Shown: positions 52,701 to 59,768 of the stretch, one piece after another
How positions within the stretch are numbered: position 1 is the stretch's first letter
Layout: every line of letters begins with the position of its first letter
DNA from: Eubacterium sp.
Lineage (GTDB): Bacteria > Bacillota > Clostridia > Lachnospirales > Lachnospiraceae
Length of the DNA: 63,013 nucleotides
Assembly: GCA_017634555.1 (NCBI GenBank)
Contig: JAGBNF010000012.1
Location: forward strand, 1 to 63,013
Direction of reading: 5' to 3'
Program-made: the position numbers and the translations under genes
The notes under the pieces: generated by a model
What the model was told of the DNA's origin: nothing
The model's database searches: none
Seen by the model: the letters and a program-made list of their open reading frames with translations, nothing else

Positions 52701-55700
52701 GTACATAGGAATGACGCAGGGGAGATCGAAGGCGATTATCTTAAGTTTAGTGCTGAGGATATAGGCAGCACATTTACCTATGATATTTATGAGAAGATTC
52801 CTGCAGAGACTGATAATGAATATATCAATGGTATGCAGTATTCTACAAAGCACTATAAGGTTATTGCCGAAGTAAGCGATAATCGTGACGGAACACTTAA
52901 GGTAAGAAGAAACTTTGTTGATCCGGACGATGCATCGGCAGCACCGGCATCACTTGATTTTGTAAATACTTATACTGTCGAATCTGAGTTTAGACTTAAG
53001 GCAGATAAGATGCTTACCGGCAGATCGCTAGCAGCAAACCAGTTTGAGTTTGAGGTTATCGATACAGATGACGGAAACAAGGTAGTTGCAACAGGTAAGA
53101 ATAATGCTGCGGGTGAGATATTATTTACACCGATCGAGTATTACATTAGAGTTGATGCTTCAGGAGAGACAAGTAATCTCGGAACTCATCATTATGCGGT
53201 AAGAGAGGTTACACCTGAGAGTGATAAAGACGGTTATACTTATGACAGAGATACATATAATCTTACAGTAACTGCTGCAGACAGCAGTCAGGGAACGGTA
53301 AGATACATAGTTACGGGAGCTTCATATGATTCATCAGACGGAACATATAAGCTGAGAGCCGCAAGTGGTAAGAGAGCATGCTTTGTTAATAAGTATGTTG
53401 CTACCGGAACTTTACCGATCAACATTAAGAAGACTCTACGCGGTCGAGACATGGTGATCGATGACGAGTATGAATTCTACTATGCATATACAGTGATCGA
53501 TGAAAACGGTCAGGAGACAGGTGACGGCAACTACTATCCATACGGATATACATTAAAGGATGGTTCTGTTCAGACTCTGTTCCCATTCACATTTGATCAG
53601 AACTATGCAGGAAAGAAACTGGCATTCTACTTCATAGAGGCTACACCGGATAACGGAAGGGCTCCGACACAGACTATGCCATCGGTTGAATATTCCGATC
53701 AGGTTTACAGACTTGAGCTTACGATAACCGATAATGGTGACGGAACGCTTAAGATCGATCAGAGTCTTACGGATAAAGATGGAAAAGCCGCAAATGAGAT
53801 GGAATTCATCAATACCTATAAGGCTGAAGGTTCTATAACCTTTGAGGCTGACAAGCTTCTTAAGGGTAGAGATATCGAGGATCAGCAGTTTACCTTTGAT
53901 ATTCTTGAGAATGGAAATGTGGTCGCTACCGGTACAAATGATGCAGCAGGAAAGATCGAATTTAGCGAGATCAAATTCTACATCGATGGCGATGACAGCT
54001 ATGTAGGTGAGCATAATTATGTAGTTAAGGAACGTATTCCGAATCCTGTACCTGCAGGCTACACATACGATAATACGGAGCATCAGGTAAAGGTAACGGC
54101 AACTGATAAGACTAACGGAACCCTGGATATCGTTGTAACAGGTGCAAGCCTTTCAACAGACGGAATCAAGTATACGATCACAAAGCCTGATACGGCGGAA
54201 GCAACCTTCGTTAATGGCTATGAGGCAAAGGGTGTTCTTCAGCTTGAAGGAACAAAGACTCTTCACGGAAGAACTCTGAAGGACGGCGAATTTGAATTCA
54301 GTGCTGTTGAGTACAAGCTTGACAGTCACGGAAATGCTGTTGAGACAGGCAGAACATTTAGCGGAACAAATGATGCAAACGGTAAAATAACCTTCGAAGA
54401 TATTGAGTATAAGAGAAATGCAAGTACCGATGACAGAGGACTCTACAGATATAAGATCAAGGAAGTTGTTCCTGCTCAGAAGCTTGGCGGAGTAACCTAT
54501 GACACAGCTGAGTATTTAGTAATGGCAGCCGTAAATGATAACGGCGACGGTACTATGTCGGTAAATACAAATCTTATCGATGCGGCAGGTGTTATGGCAA
54601 GTGAGATTGCATTCAGCAATGATTATCAGGCTGAGGAGATTCTTTCAATCGAAGCTGATAAGACACTCAAGGGAAGAGTTATTGAAGATAAGCAGTTCAG
54701 CTTCGAGATTTATGAAGGTGATGTGCTCGTTGCTACAGGAACAAACGACGATTCGGGCAAGGTAGTATTCACAGACCTCAGATTCTATATTGACGGTGAC
54801 GATAACAACATGGGTGATCACAGCTACACAGTTAAGGAGGTAATTCCTGCTGTTGTTCCTGACGGATATACCTATGACACTACAGAGTTTGAGCTTAATG
54901 TAACCGCAACGGATAATGAGGACGGAACTATCAAGCTTGATGTTTCGGGCGAAGGTGAGAAGGCTTCATTCACCAACACATATGAGGCTGACGGTAAGCT
55001 TACTATAGAAGCTGAGAAGGTACTGGCAGGCAGAAATCTGTACAGTGACGAGTTCAGCTTTAAGGCTGAGGAATATAAGCTGGAGAACGGAAATCCTGTT
55101 GCTACCGGCAAAGTTCTGACAGCAAAGAATACAGACACGGGTAAGGTTACATTTGAAACAGTAACATATACCAAGAATGATACAGATGGTGATAATACGG
55201 GAGATTACATTTATAAGGTAAGCGAGGATGTTCCGGCAAAGGCACTTCCGGGCGTGACCTATGATGAGAGCGTATTCACCGTAAAGGTAAATGTAGCAGA
55301 TTCCGGAAACGGTACACTGACAGTGACAAGCGAGATCCTGGATAAGGATGATAAGGCTGTGGAAGATATCAAATTCGAAAACAGCTATAATTCAGAAGCT
55401 ATATTCAGCCTAAAGGCAGATAAGGCTGTTACGGGAGCGGTACTGACTGACGGACAGTTTACATTTGATATGTATGAGGGTGATAAGCTGATCGCATCGG
55501 GAACAAATGATGCAGACGGAAATATCATCTTTGATGATGTAAGATTCTTCATAGACGGAAATGACAGCTATGCAGGTAAGCATGAGTACACGGTTAAGGA
55601 GAGAATTCCTGAAACAAAGCTCGGTGGATATACATACGATGAAGAGACTTACGAGATAACAGTTGATGCAATCGATAATGAGCAGGGCGGAATAGACCTT

Positions 55701-56639
55701 ATCGTAACGGGTGCTGAGGCTGATAAGTCAGGTAAGAATGCAGGCTATATTCTTACAAAGACAAAGGGCAAGGCTGCAGCATTTGTAAATATCTATGAAG
55801 CTGTTGCTGAGGTTGTATTTGAAGGAACCAAGACAGTTGAGAATCTTGATAAGGATTGTCAGAAGCGTGCACTGAATGCGGGCGACTTTAAGTTTACTCT
55901 TGAAGAGTATAAAGAAGCCGATAAGGAATTCGTAGGCATAGGAGAGGCGCTTAATACAGCGGACGGAAGCTTTGCTTTCGAGAAGATCTCATACGAGCTT
56001 GGTGATATCGGAACACATTACTATGTCATCACAGAGGTTAAGGGTGATAAGAATTACGTTCATTACAGTGCAGAGCCTGTATATGCAGTCGTTACAGTAA
56101 GCGATGCCGGAGACGGAACACTGAGTACTGATGTGAAGTACTATAAGGCAGGCAGTATCGATGAGCTCATCGCAGGAAACGGCACTTCAGTGACAGAGGT
56201 TGCATTTAACAATAAGATGACAGAGACGGAGGTCAGAAAGACCGATTCGGCCGGAAATCAGCTGAAGGGTGCAGAGATAAGCATTCTGGATGCAAACGGC
56301 AATACCGTATACAGCTTTGTATCCGGTGAGGACTCAACCAGAGTTTACGGACTCGAAAGAGGACACACATATACCCTTCGCGAGACTAGGGCACCTGAAG
56401 GCTTTAAGTTGGCCGCAGACGTGATATTCAAGCTCGACAACGAAGGCAAGCTGTTTGTAGCAAAGGATAATAACTGGGTTGAAGCGAATGAGATAACCAT
56501 GATCGATGATAAGGTTGTGGTAAGCTCGACTAATACCTCGGTATCTACCGGCGATGCAACGGCACTGTGGATACTCTTCAGTCTTCTCGGAATCTCACTG
56601 CTCGGAATTGCAGCAGTAGTGAAGAAGAGAAAGAAATAA
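46713..56639 (+). CDS. Giant (3308-residue) surface adhesin/pilin-like protein
   Basis: A signal peptide (about 1-25) precedes an acidic region (to about 95) and a large beta-rich adhesin-like part (about 100-1270). SpaA/Cna-B domains lie at about 1275-1410 and 1413-1525, with EVKAPAGYLI and ETKAPDDYEI. Two DUF5979-like domains reach about 1800. Ten FctA/pilin-type repeats fill about 1800-3170, each opening with a Lys (KTLHGR, ADKTLKGR), with a central Glu (VKERIP, IKEVVP) and closing F-x-N-x-Y, the residues that form intramolecular isopeptide bonds in pilins. From repeat 3 the units alternate between two types. A last Cna-B domain (about 3170-3265) leads to VSTGDATALW, a membrane helix and KKRKK. 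That resembles a wall-sorting signal without LPxTG. No sortase is encoded in the window. Role: adhesion or surface fibre. Confidence 0.92.
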   Translation: MKVFSSRHVALFMALTMSFSSAGNLGNLFDKGLKTGSYSYVVSDESIDMATESDATYDDNQQDYYDTNVSWDAASEGDADDTDDTETTLEISKDILRGKLPSSTGAEADGKYFLDQIGPETLLRGVTPDEYHDITSYLDHHVIYVDGTEYDHVSKLNPTRAFELYIDFELSRDDLKANGLKYRYALPENITIGNLGSENEQYNLYNQKGQLIGTYFLRDDVIYITFPGYYDSVLAFFSLGANWRNVDNLASTEIAWTNDNETILFDLSQINIAKNISKFVYDNDEATAEFSIVIRPSNDNLSVNDLTFSDKYISSDLKLIEGLYKPASGGKKDICLEIYTADNTRQSQTYYTFSEANLTHTSSTVSEMTITGINIPKGGHAEIKYGIKADAKTLLKMDAKGYKAGYTNTAKGTYDIFDSNGNKLTTAETETKKEGSLNPRTDWIFKTVEEAKKKDDDSAVIVPYTIGINRDRLYSLGGSVVQDEITNYDDDGTVIYDFEQTPYVTVYDGENQEDINLTWVKLDQADYDLLKSNLYKASEKTAMENLLNGTSTTMQQIRTKLCSKLGVTKLTNENVSKCIFTSEDVKNFLWFVPLDAKPTYYLLHYYTTASLTDMGSKNAAKMMYTEIEGYPRGPGIGWMNPYKKVLEISKENYGVYEDGNGNYFVDWHIAVTVPKNSHFDHIMLSDDLQNIDLTANASLRTNLVSDSRYAGDYVDWFPAAPDISYNKIYNENKSVEETAEYEWEISDQIFDISSPDYSDPDIKNVVDNLKGVFGDTVYITWDSAKYALTYPDEHATFDTSRYAHVSSYNGRTYVAPGSYLLGSYFEYLYSGRAFDRGQFLGDHFYDGYSYDYDPYHYTWSPSAIKFYIKELPRKDFTYTIDINYTTQINPELMKALPDYCEHQEPMTMTNTIRAFQGVKNNNGEYLYDYKKEIANASASYYISKKDIQANILKKLVGYDDSTKTVSYAVEINPNASISASKTMYELKDIISYSGVKFNPNSLTLMDDSGTEPGVDGKVIWSNGGAAVDSSYQATAVMVNITVNNSDSGSSDITMRFDNNTGLFGAEGEQFKHMYLVYTVDASNWNEADLLSNSVYLYDEKTVPNGTDTYTEFIGSDTCEFVGTDALSKKVVDEPTLDNNFTATFEVVIDTNSAEAGDLMGIAAGEHFTVHDVMSDNLTLDIESIKVEKYDSTNKEWKTHSDVITYPDADNYTLDADITVPDDATKFRIIYDAIVKPYEDMQIIENKVSVKDHSVAEVTFQKKVYTRNNNSGADASTYKINLKKCDQDDRTIPLGASFELYYYDETNKTWNKRTNGISGDGLFSTNPSTGSITISNQLCGSDPTPIIENKTWYKLVEVKAPAGYLINDKPIYYYVSSTGATPTKFPEGVSKTDYMTVSVGSDKPYPLTVTNSKLKLDIKKIAGDNDIMVLTGAEFKIYSDEACTSEIQTAAEVKTGIYRFSGIAIENNGTGTFYIKETKAPDDYEIDDKVYKVTVEDYLLKSIVSVDGTVTLAKDNKDGSYLFSNESNSGSLIIKKTIDASSSERNKYKNDVFNFVAEITDENGDPYTDSAGGDRAFPAIKTLQDGTTETGVYYSEDVISLKDKETISISGIPSEAKYKVKELGDARFSAGYELEDKANNKKYTWTISDNCSGIIDQNSYDSVTFINTPRGSFTLDKKMVNGSNPNSVLEIPEGFTFTITDYSNENKVYVKAEWDSDVKKFKAVELMNGITFDDSVENGFTINQVPHGNIRIFESGEDIPGYACTRSTTSSSDKVTSTYISPYYGPANGKSRSTTVVNTYTASCDAPLLIRKKLTGHSLKSEDFTFELYDTKGTQDDKSDDKLIEVEKNDSVGRVEFSKLKFDTTGEYDYYIVERIPNRASKLADGSYMYQGTIYDKSPIDVHVSVDDSTGKMIANVTYSKDGAAVSDDDVCFENTYTAEGRLELVGKKTLYGRTQKNNDFTFLADITKTDSDGTTTVATGVEIGKSRSDGTIKFSGVHRNDAGEIEGDYLKFSAEDIGSTFTYDIYEKIPAETDNEYINGMQYSTKHYKVIAEVSDNRDGTLKVRRNFVDPDDASAAPASLDFVNTYTVESEFRLKADKMLTGRSLAANQFEFEVIDTDDGNKVVATGKNNAAGEILFTPIEYYIRVDASGETSNLGTHHYAVREVTPESDKDGYTYDRDTYNLTVTAADSSQGTVRYIVTGASYDSSDGTYKLRAASGKRACFVNKYVATGTLPINIKKTLRGRDMVIDDEYEFYYAYTVIDENGQETGDGNYYPYGYTLKDGSVQTLFPFTFDQNYAGKKLAFYFIEATPDNGRAPTQTMPSVEYSDQVYRLELTITDNGDGTLKIDQSLTDKDGKAANEMEFINTYKAEGSITFEADKLLKGRDIEDQQFTFDILENGNVVATGTNDAAGKIEFSEIKFYIDGDDSYVGEHNYVVKERIPNPVPAGYTYDNTEHQVKVTATDKTNGTLDIVVTGASLSTDGIKYTITKPDTAEATFVNGYEAKGVLQLEGTKTLHGRTLKDGEFEFSAVEYKLDSHGNAVETGRTFSGTNDANGKITFEDIEYKRNASTDDRGLYRYKIKEVVPAQKLGGVTYDTAEYLVMAAVNDNGDGTMSVNTNLIDAAGVMASEIAFSNDYQAEEILSIEADKTLKGRVIEDKQFSFEIYEGDVLVATGTNDDSGKVVFTDLRFYIDGDDNNMGDHSYTVKEVIPAVVPDGYTYDTTEFELNVTATDNEDGTIKLDVSGEGEKASFTNTYEADGKLTIEAEKVLAGRNLYSDEFSFKAEEYKLENGNPVATGKVLTAKNTDTGKVTFETVTYTKNDTDGDNTGDYIYKVSEDVPAKALPGVTYDESVFTVKVNVADSGNGTLTVTSEILDKDDKAVEDIKFENSYNSEAIFSLKADKAVTGAVLTDGQFTFDMYEGDKLIASGTNDADGNIIFDDVRFFIDGNDSYAGKHEYTVKERIPETKLGGYTYDEETYEITVDAIDNEQGGIDLIVTGAEADKSGKNAGYILTKTKGKAAAFVNIYEAVAEVVFEGTKTVENLDKDCQKRALNAGDFKFTLEEYKEADKEFVGIGEALNTADGSFAFEKISYELGDIGTHYYVITEVKGDKNYVHYSAEPVYAVVTVSDAGDGTLSTDVKYYKAGSIDELIAGNGTSVTEVAFNNKMTETEVRKTDSAGNQLKGAEISILDANGNTVYSFVSGEDSTRVYGLERGHTYTLRETRAPEGFKLAADVIFKLDNEGKLFVAKDNNWVEANEITMIDDKVVVSSTNTSVSTGDATALWILFSLLGISLLGIAAVVKKRKK

Positions 56640-56662
56640 AATTAAAGAATTTGCATTAAGCA

Positions 56663-56705
56663 TAAAAAAGGGAGTACGCATCAATCTTGCGTACTCCTTT
56701 TTGAA
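56663..56705. terminator. Bidirectional terminator after the giant gene
   Basis: GGAGTACGCA (56671-56680) pairs with TGCGTACTCC (56688-56697), with A-run left and T-run right. It serves the giant gene and the convergent flavodoxin gene. Confidence 0.85.
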
Positions 56706-56752
56706 TTACTGTAAATATTGAATTACTGCTAATATTGTACTACTGTAAACAC
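56702..56752. repeat. Three tandem 17-base repeats at the flavodoxin 3' end
   Basis: Units TGAATTACTGTAAATAT (56702), TGAATTACTGCTAATAT (56719) and TGTACTACTGTAAACAC (56736) are contiguous. The third contains the flavodoxin stop codon, so the coding end appears to have been duplicated outward. Confidence 0.65.
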
Positions 56753-57258
56753 TCGATGATCGGCTGAATGTATTTTCTGTCGGAAATGTCATAGGATGAT
56801 GAGATCATTTTGATCATGGCTTCATCCTCAGCTGACTTATTCTTCTTTGATTTAAGCATCTTGGCATACATCTTCATCATGACTCTGGAAGAAGAGGACA
56901 TCAGATCATAATTCATACCGCCCGGGCAGTAGAAAAGATTTATCTTCTTACGTTCCTCGTCAGTCAGAACTCGCTGCATAGCCTGATCGATAAGCGGGCT
57001 GCCCATAGGAGTTCCTCCGACACAAAAGGCAACAAGCTTCTTGTTGGCCCATTTCTCGACTTTCTCCTTGAACCATTTGAATTTGCTAATACCTCCGGCG
57101 CATGCCCAGCCGCCGAATACGATGGCTTCATATTCATCGAAATTCTGCTTCTTTGCCTTTGAGAATTCGAAGCAGTCAGCTCCGAGCTCCTGTGATATCC
57201 ACTTGGCATATTTCTTGGTAAAACCTGTCTGAGAATTGTAAATTACTGCTGTCTTCAT
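56740..57258 (-). CDS. Flavodoxin-domain protein (HemG/flavodoxin_5-like)
   Basis: Encodes 172 residues. The N-terminal FMN-phosphate loop reads AVIYNSQTGFTKKYAKWI, followed by AIVFGGWACAGGISKFKWF (second FMN loop region) and LVAFCVGGTPMG. The extra C-terminal helices (about 110-172, with VMMKMYAKMLKSKK) are like the HemG/flavodoxin_5 family rather than short flavodoxins. It is probably a cytosolic electron carrier or FMN-dependent reductase. The ribosome site is weak (GAAGTG). It is monocistronic and convergent with the giant gene. Confidence 0.85.
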   Translation of the reverse strand: MKTAVIYNSQTGFTKKYAKWISQELGADCFEFSKAKKQNFDEYEAIVFGGWACAGGISKFKWFKEKVEKWANKKLVAFCVGGTPMGSPLIDQAMQRVLTDEERKKINLFYCPGGMNYDLMSSSSRVMMKMYAKMLKSKKNKSAEDEAMIKMISSSYDISDRKYIQPIIECLQ

Positions 57259-57463
57259 TTTAACACTTCACTCGCTTTCTTTGTTTAATTAAGTTCCCAA
57301 AGCATGAGTATACAGTAGCGGGGAGGGAGTGTCATCTTATGATTTTATGAAAGTTTAGCAGATGAAACGTTATCAATTTTTATTATTACGAAATCATAGT
57401 GATACCTGTGTTTGAAGTACAAAAAAATATATAAATGTGATAAAATACGTGAGGAGTTTTTCT

Positions 57464-57487
57464 ATGCAATCTTGGAGGATAATATAA
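57464..57487 (+). CDS. Seven-codon leader ORF coupled to the pyridoxal kinase gene
   Basis: ATG at 57464 is preceded by GAGGAG seven bases upstream. It encodes MQSWRII, and the TAA shares its last base with the ATG of the next gene (TAATG). The TGGAGG encoding Trp-Arg is itself the next gene's ribosome site, so ribosomes on the leader would cover or open it. It is too short for ordinary gene calling. Support is the paired ribosome site and the one-base overlap; expression is unproven. Confidence 0.5.
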   Translation: MQSWRII

Positions 57488-58317
57488 TGAAACAGAAGAA
57501 GATGGCTCTGATCAACGATGTCACAGGCTTCGGAAGATGTTCCGTTGCGGTAATGGCACCTATCGTATCGGCCATGAAAATACAGGCAGTTACAATACCT
57601 ACGGCAATCCTTTCGACACATACGCAGTTTCCGGAATATTTCTTTGACGATTATACTCCGAAGATGCGCGACTACATTCAAACCTACAAGAATCTGAATA
57701 TGGAATTCGACGGTATTGCAACAGGATTCCTCGGTTCGAAGGAGCAGGTTGAGATCGTTATCGATTTTATTCAGACCTTTGCAAAGAAGGATTCCATGGT
57801 GCTGATAGACCCGGTAATGGGTGATTACGGTCAGCTTTATAAGACCTATACACAGGAAATGTGCGAGAAGATGAAGGAGCTGGTATGCCATGCAAATATA
57901 TTGACTCCGAATCTGACAGAGCTTTGCACACTGCTCGATATGGATTATGGTACAGGTAAGTTCAGTACGGACGAGCTGCATGATATGTGTCGTGAGCTCT
58001 CCGAGAGAGGACCTGAAAATATAGTGGTTACGGGAATTCCGTTCCATAAGAAGCAGATAATGAATTATATTTACAGTAAGAACGAGGATCCGCAGATCGT
58101 AATGGTAGACAGGATCGGAGTCGACAGAAGCGGAACAGGTGATGTCATCAGTTCGGTTATCGCCGGAATGTACATGAACGGACACAGCTTTTACGATGCG
58201 GTAAGTAAGGCGGCTAAATTCGCTTCAAAATGTATCAAGTATTGTGAAGACAACCAGGTGCCGTCACATTGGGGACTTTGCTTTGAAATGTATATGAAAG
58301 ACCTTATGGAGGATTAG
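57487..58317 (+). CDS. pdxK: Pyridoxal/pyridoxamine kinase (ribokinase fold)
   Basis: Encodes 276 residues from the ATG at 57487, with GGAGG nine bases upstream; longer in-frame readings have no site. It phosphorylates pyridoxal, pyridoxamine or pyridoxine in vitamin B6 salvage. Visible features are INDVTGFGRCSVAVMAPI at the N-terminus, the substrate-lid region STHTQFPEYFF, VLIDPVMGDYGQLY, ANILTPNLTELCTLL, and the catalytic anion-hole segment RSGTGDVISS with Asp219. This set matches the clostridial PdxK/PdxY branch. It is followed after two bases by a radical SAM gene, probably in the same operon. Confidence 0.92.
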   Translation: MKQKKMALINDVTGFGRCSVAVMAPIVSAMKIQAVTIPTAILSTHTQFPEYFFDDYTPKMRDYIQTYKNLNMEFDGIATGFLGSKEQVEIVIDFIQTFAKKDSMVLIDPVMGDYGQLYKTYTQEMCEKMKELVCHANILTPNLTELCTLLDMDYGTGKFSTDELHDMCRELSERGPENIVVTGIPFHKKQIMNYIYSKNEDPQIVMVDRIGVDRSGTGDVISSVIAGMYMNGHSFYDAVSKAAKFASKCIKYCEDNQVPSHWGLCFEMYMKDLMED

Positions 58318-58319
58318 AA

Positions 58320-58979
58320 ATGATTTTATATACGGTAACAGGAAATGTTGGAAATGAAGGCTATCTCGATATCTCAAAAAGCGGAGATCTGACCGGAAAG
58401 AATATATATGTCAATATGACAAACAAATGTCCGTGTAACTGTGTTTTCTGTCTTCGCCAGACCAAGGAGATGATGGAGGATAACAGCCTCTGGCTCAAGG
58501 AAGGCGAGCCTGATGTGGATACGGTACTTGAGCTTTTTTCCAAGTATGATCTCAGTGTTGTAAATGAGATCGTGTTCTGCGGATTTGGAGAGCCACTTGA
58601 AAGACTTACCGATGTATGTACGGTGATTGATGCACTGAAGCTGAGATATCCGTCGCTTAAGGTGAGAGTAAATACCATCGGACTTGCAAACCTAATCTAC
58701 GACCGAGATGTTACTCCGGAGCTTAGCGGAAGAGTTGATACATTATCTATCTCATTAAATGCACCGAATGCAGATGAGTTCTATGCGCTCACCCGTTCAA
58801 AGTTCGGAATCAGATCCTATGAGGCACTCAAGGAGTTTGCCGTACGTGCAAAGCACTATGTTCCGAATGTTGTTATGACTGTAGTTGAACAGGTAATGCC
58901 TGAAGAAAAGATTATGATATGTCAGAAAATATGTGATGAGCTTGGAGTTACACTAAGAGTAAGACCGTTCGAAGAATAA
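58320..58979 (+). CDS. Radical SAM protein, TatD-linked type
   Basis: Encodes 219 residues, with GGAGG upstream. The cluster motif is C37-x3-C41-x2-C44 in NKCPCNCVFC, with an additional Cys39. VFCGFGEPLERL is the SAM-binding GGE-like strand. VRVNTIGLANL and DTLSISLNAPNADEFYALTR complete the barrel. Sequence and length fit the TatD-associated radical SAM family (TIGR04038-like), usually encoded beside a TatD nuclease; no tatD is in view here, and pdxK precedes it instead. The reaction is unknown. The coding end forms one arm of the following terminator. Confidence 0.88.
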   Translation: MILYTVTGNVGNEGYLDISKSGDLTGKNIYVNMTNKCPCNCVFCLRQTKEMMEDNSLWLKEGEPDVDTVLELFSKYDLSVVNEIVFCGFGEPLERLTDVCTVIDALKLRYPSLKVRVNTIGLANLIYDRDVTPELSGRVDTLSISLNAPNADEFYALTRSKFGIRSYEALKEFAVRAKHYVPNVVMTVVEQVMPEEKIMICQKICDELGVTLRVRPFEE

Positions 58980-58996
58980 TATCTTCGAGCGGTCTT
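58961..58996. terminator. Terminator built from two convergent coding ends
   Basis: AAGACCGTTCGAAGA (58961-58975) pairs with TCTTCGAGCGGTCTT (58982-58996) with two mismatches. The left arm is radical SAM coding sequence and the right arm reaches the stop codon of the minus-strand gene. It is probably used in both directions. Confidence 0.65.
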
Positions 58997-59768
58997 AAAG
59001 TCCTGCATAGCTCAGGAATACAAGCTTCATCTTATCCTCATCGTGTACATAGGAGTAGCTGTGCTGCCTTCCGGCATGAATCAGCTCTCCGTCTTTATAC
59101 ACGAACAGAGTATTCTGAGGAACCTCTTCCCATCCGTCAGGAGTCAGAGGATGTGTAGAGAAAATAACCGAACCCGGTTTTTCACTCTTGTATAAGGTTC
59201 CCGCTTCGTTTTTATGAACATAGAAGTAGTCTCCGTCATAGAGCATGATATTCAGCTTATTTTCCGGAGCAAGTCTTTCTATGATCTTCTCAATCAGTTT
59301 GATTCGTTCGTTGACATCAAAGGAATTCAGTTCTCTGATATAGTGCTTGTTCATCTGATCGACGATATATAGCAGAATCCTTTCGCTGTCTGTGCTTCCG
59401 TTCTGATATTGATGATAAGAATCGAGAAGCGGTGAATCAAATATAGTCCCATTATGAACAAGAACCCATGTACGTCCGGCTTCATCGCGTTTTGTGAAAG
59501 GATGCGTATTGTCGAAATTTACATCTCCGACAGTAGCCCTTCTGATATGTGCCATGAATCGTGCCGTATCTATCTTTCCGGTGAGCCTGCTTTTCAGATA
59601 CAGACTGTCGATAGCACGGATAGGTTCCTTTTCTATTGACAGCGCATGGTCATCAAGAAATGCGAGTCCCCATCCGTTACGATGTTCTACGCTATGCTCA
59701 AAGAACTTCTTAAGCAGGCTGTTTATTCGTATTTTTCTGTTCGCTGTTACTCCAAATAGTTCGCACAC
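58995..59768 (-). CDS. Class II glutamine amidotransferase-like hydrolase (YafJ/EgtC type)
   Basis: Encodes 257 residues from a GTG at 59768. This start is chosen because it places Cys2 right after the initiator (MCELFGVTANRK), as class II Ntn amidotransferases need a free N-terminal Cys; GGGAG lies ten bases upstream. A longer reading to 59819 would bury this Cys. Further motifs are HRNGWGLAFLDD, FMAHIRRATVGDVNFDNTHPF, VHNGTIF and GSTDSERILLYI, all of the YafJ/EgtC group. It has no fused synthase domain, so it likely hydrolyses a gamma-glutamyl amide. Its start lies inside the glutamate-cysteine ligase gene (59-base overlap), implying coupling. Confidence 0.88.
   Translation of the reverse strand: MCELFGVTANRKIRINSLLKKFFEHSVEHRNGWGLAFLDDHALSIEKEPIRAIDSLYLKSRLTGKIDTARFMAHIRRATVGDVNFDNTHPFTKRDEAGRTWVLVHNGTIFDSPLLDSYHQYQNGSTDSERILLYIVDQMNKHYIRELNSFDVNERIKLIEKIIERLAPENKLNIMLYDGDYFYVHKNEAGTLYKSEKPGSVIFSTHPLTPDGWEEVPQNTLFVYKDGELIHAGRQHSYSYVHDEDKMKLVFLSYAGL

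Noticed and set aside
46713-56639. Non-ribosomal peptide synthetase or polyketide synthase because of gene size
   Set aside because: The product is built of Cna-B and pilin-type beta domains with a signal peptide and membrane anchor; no adenylation, condensation or carrier motifs.
57394-58185. Minus-strand frame (263 codons) opposite pdxK
   Set aside because: The opposite strand is a clear kinase; the antisense frame has atypical composition.
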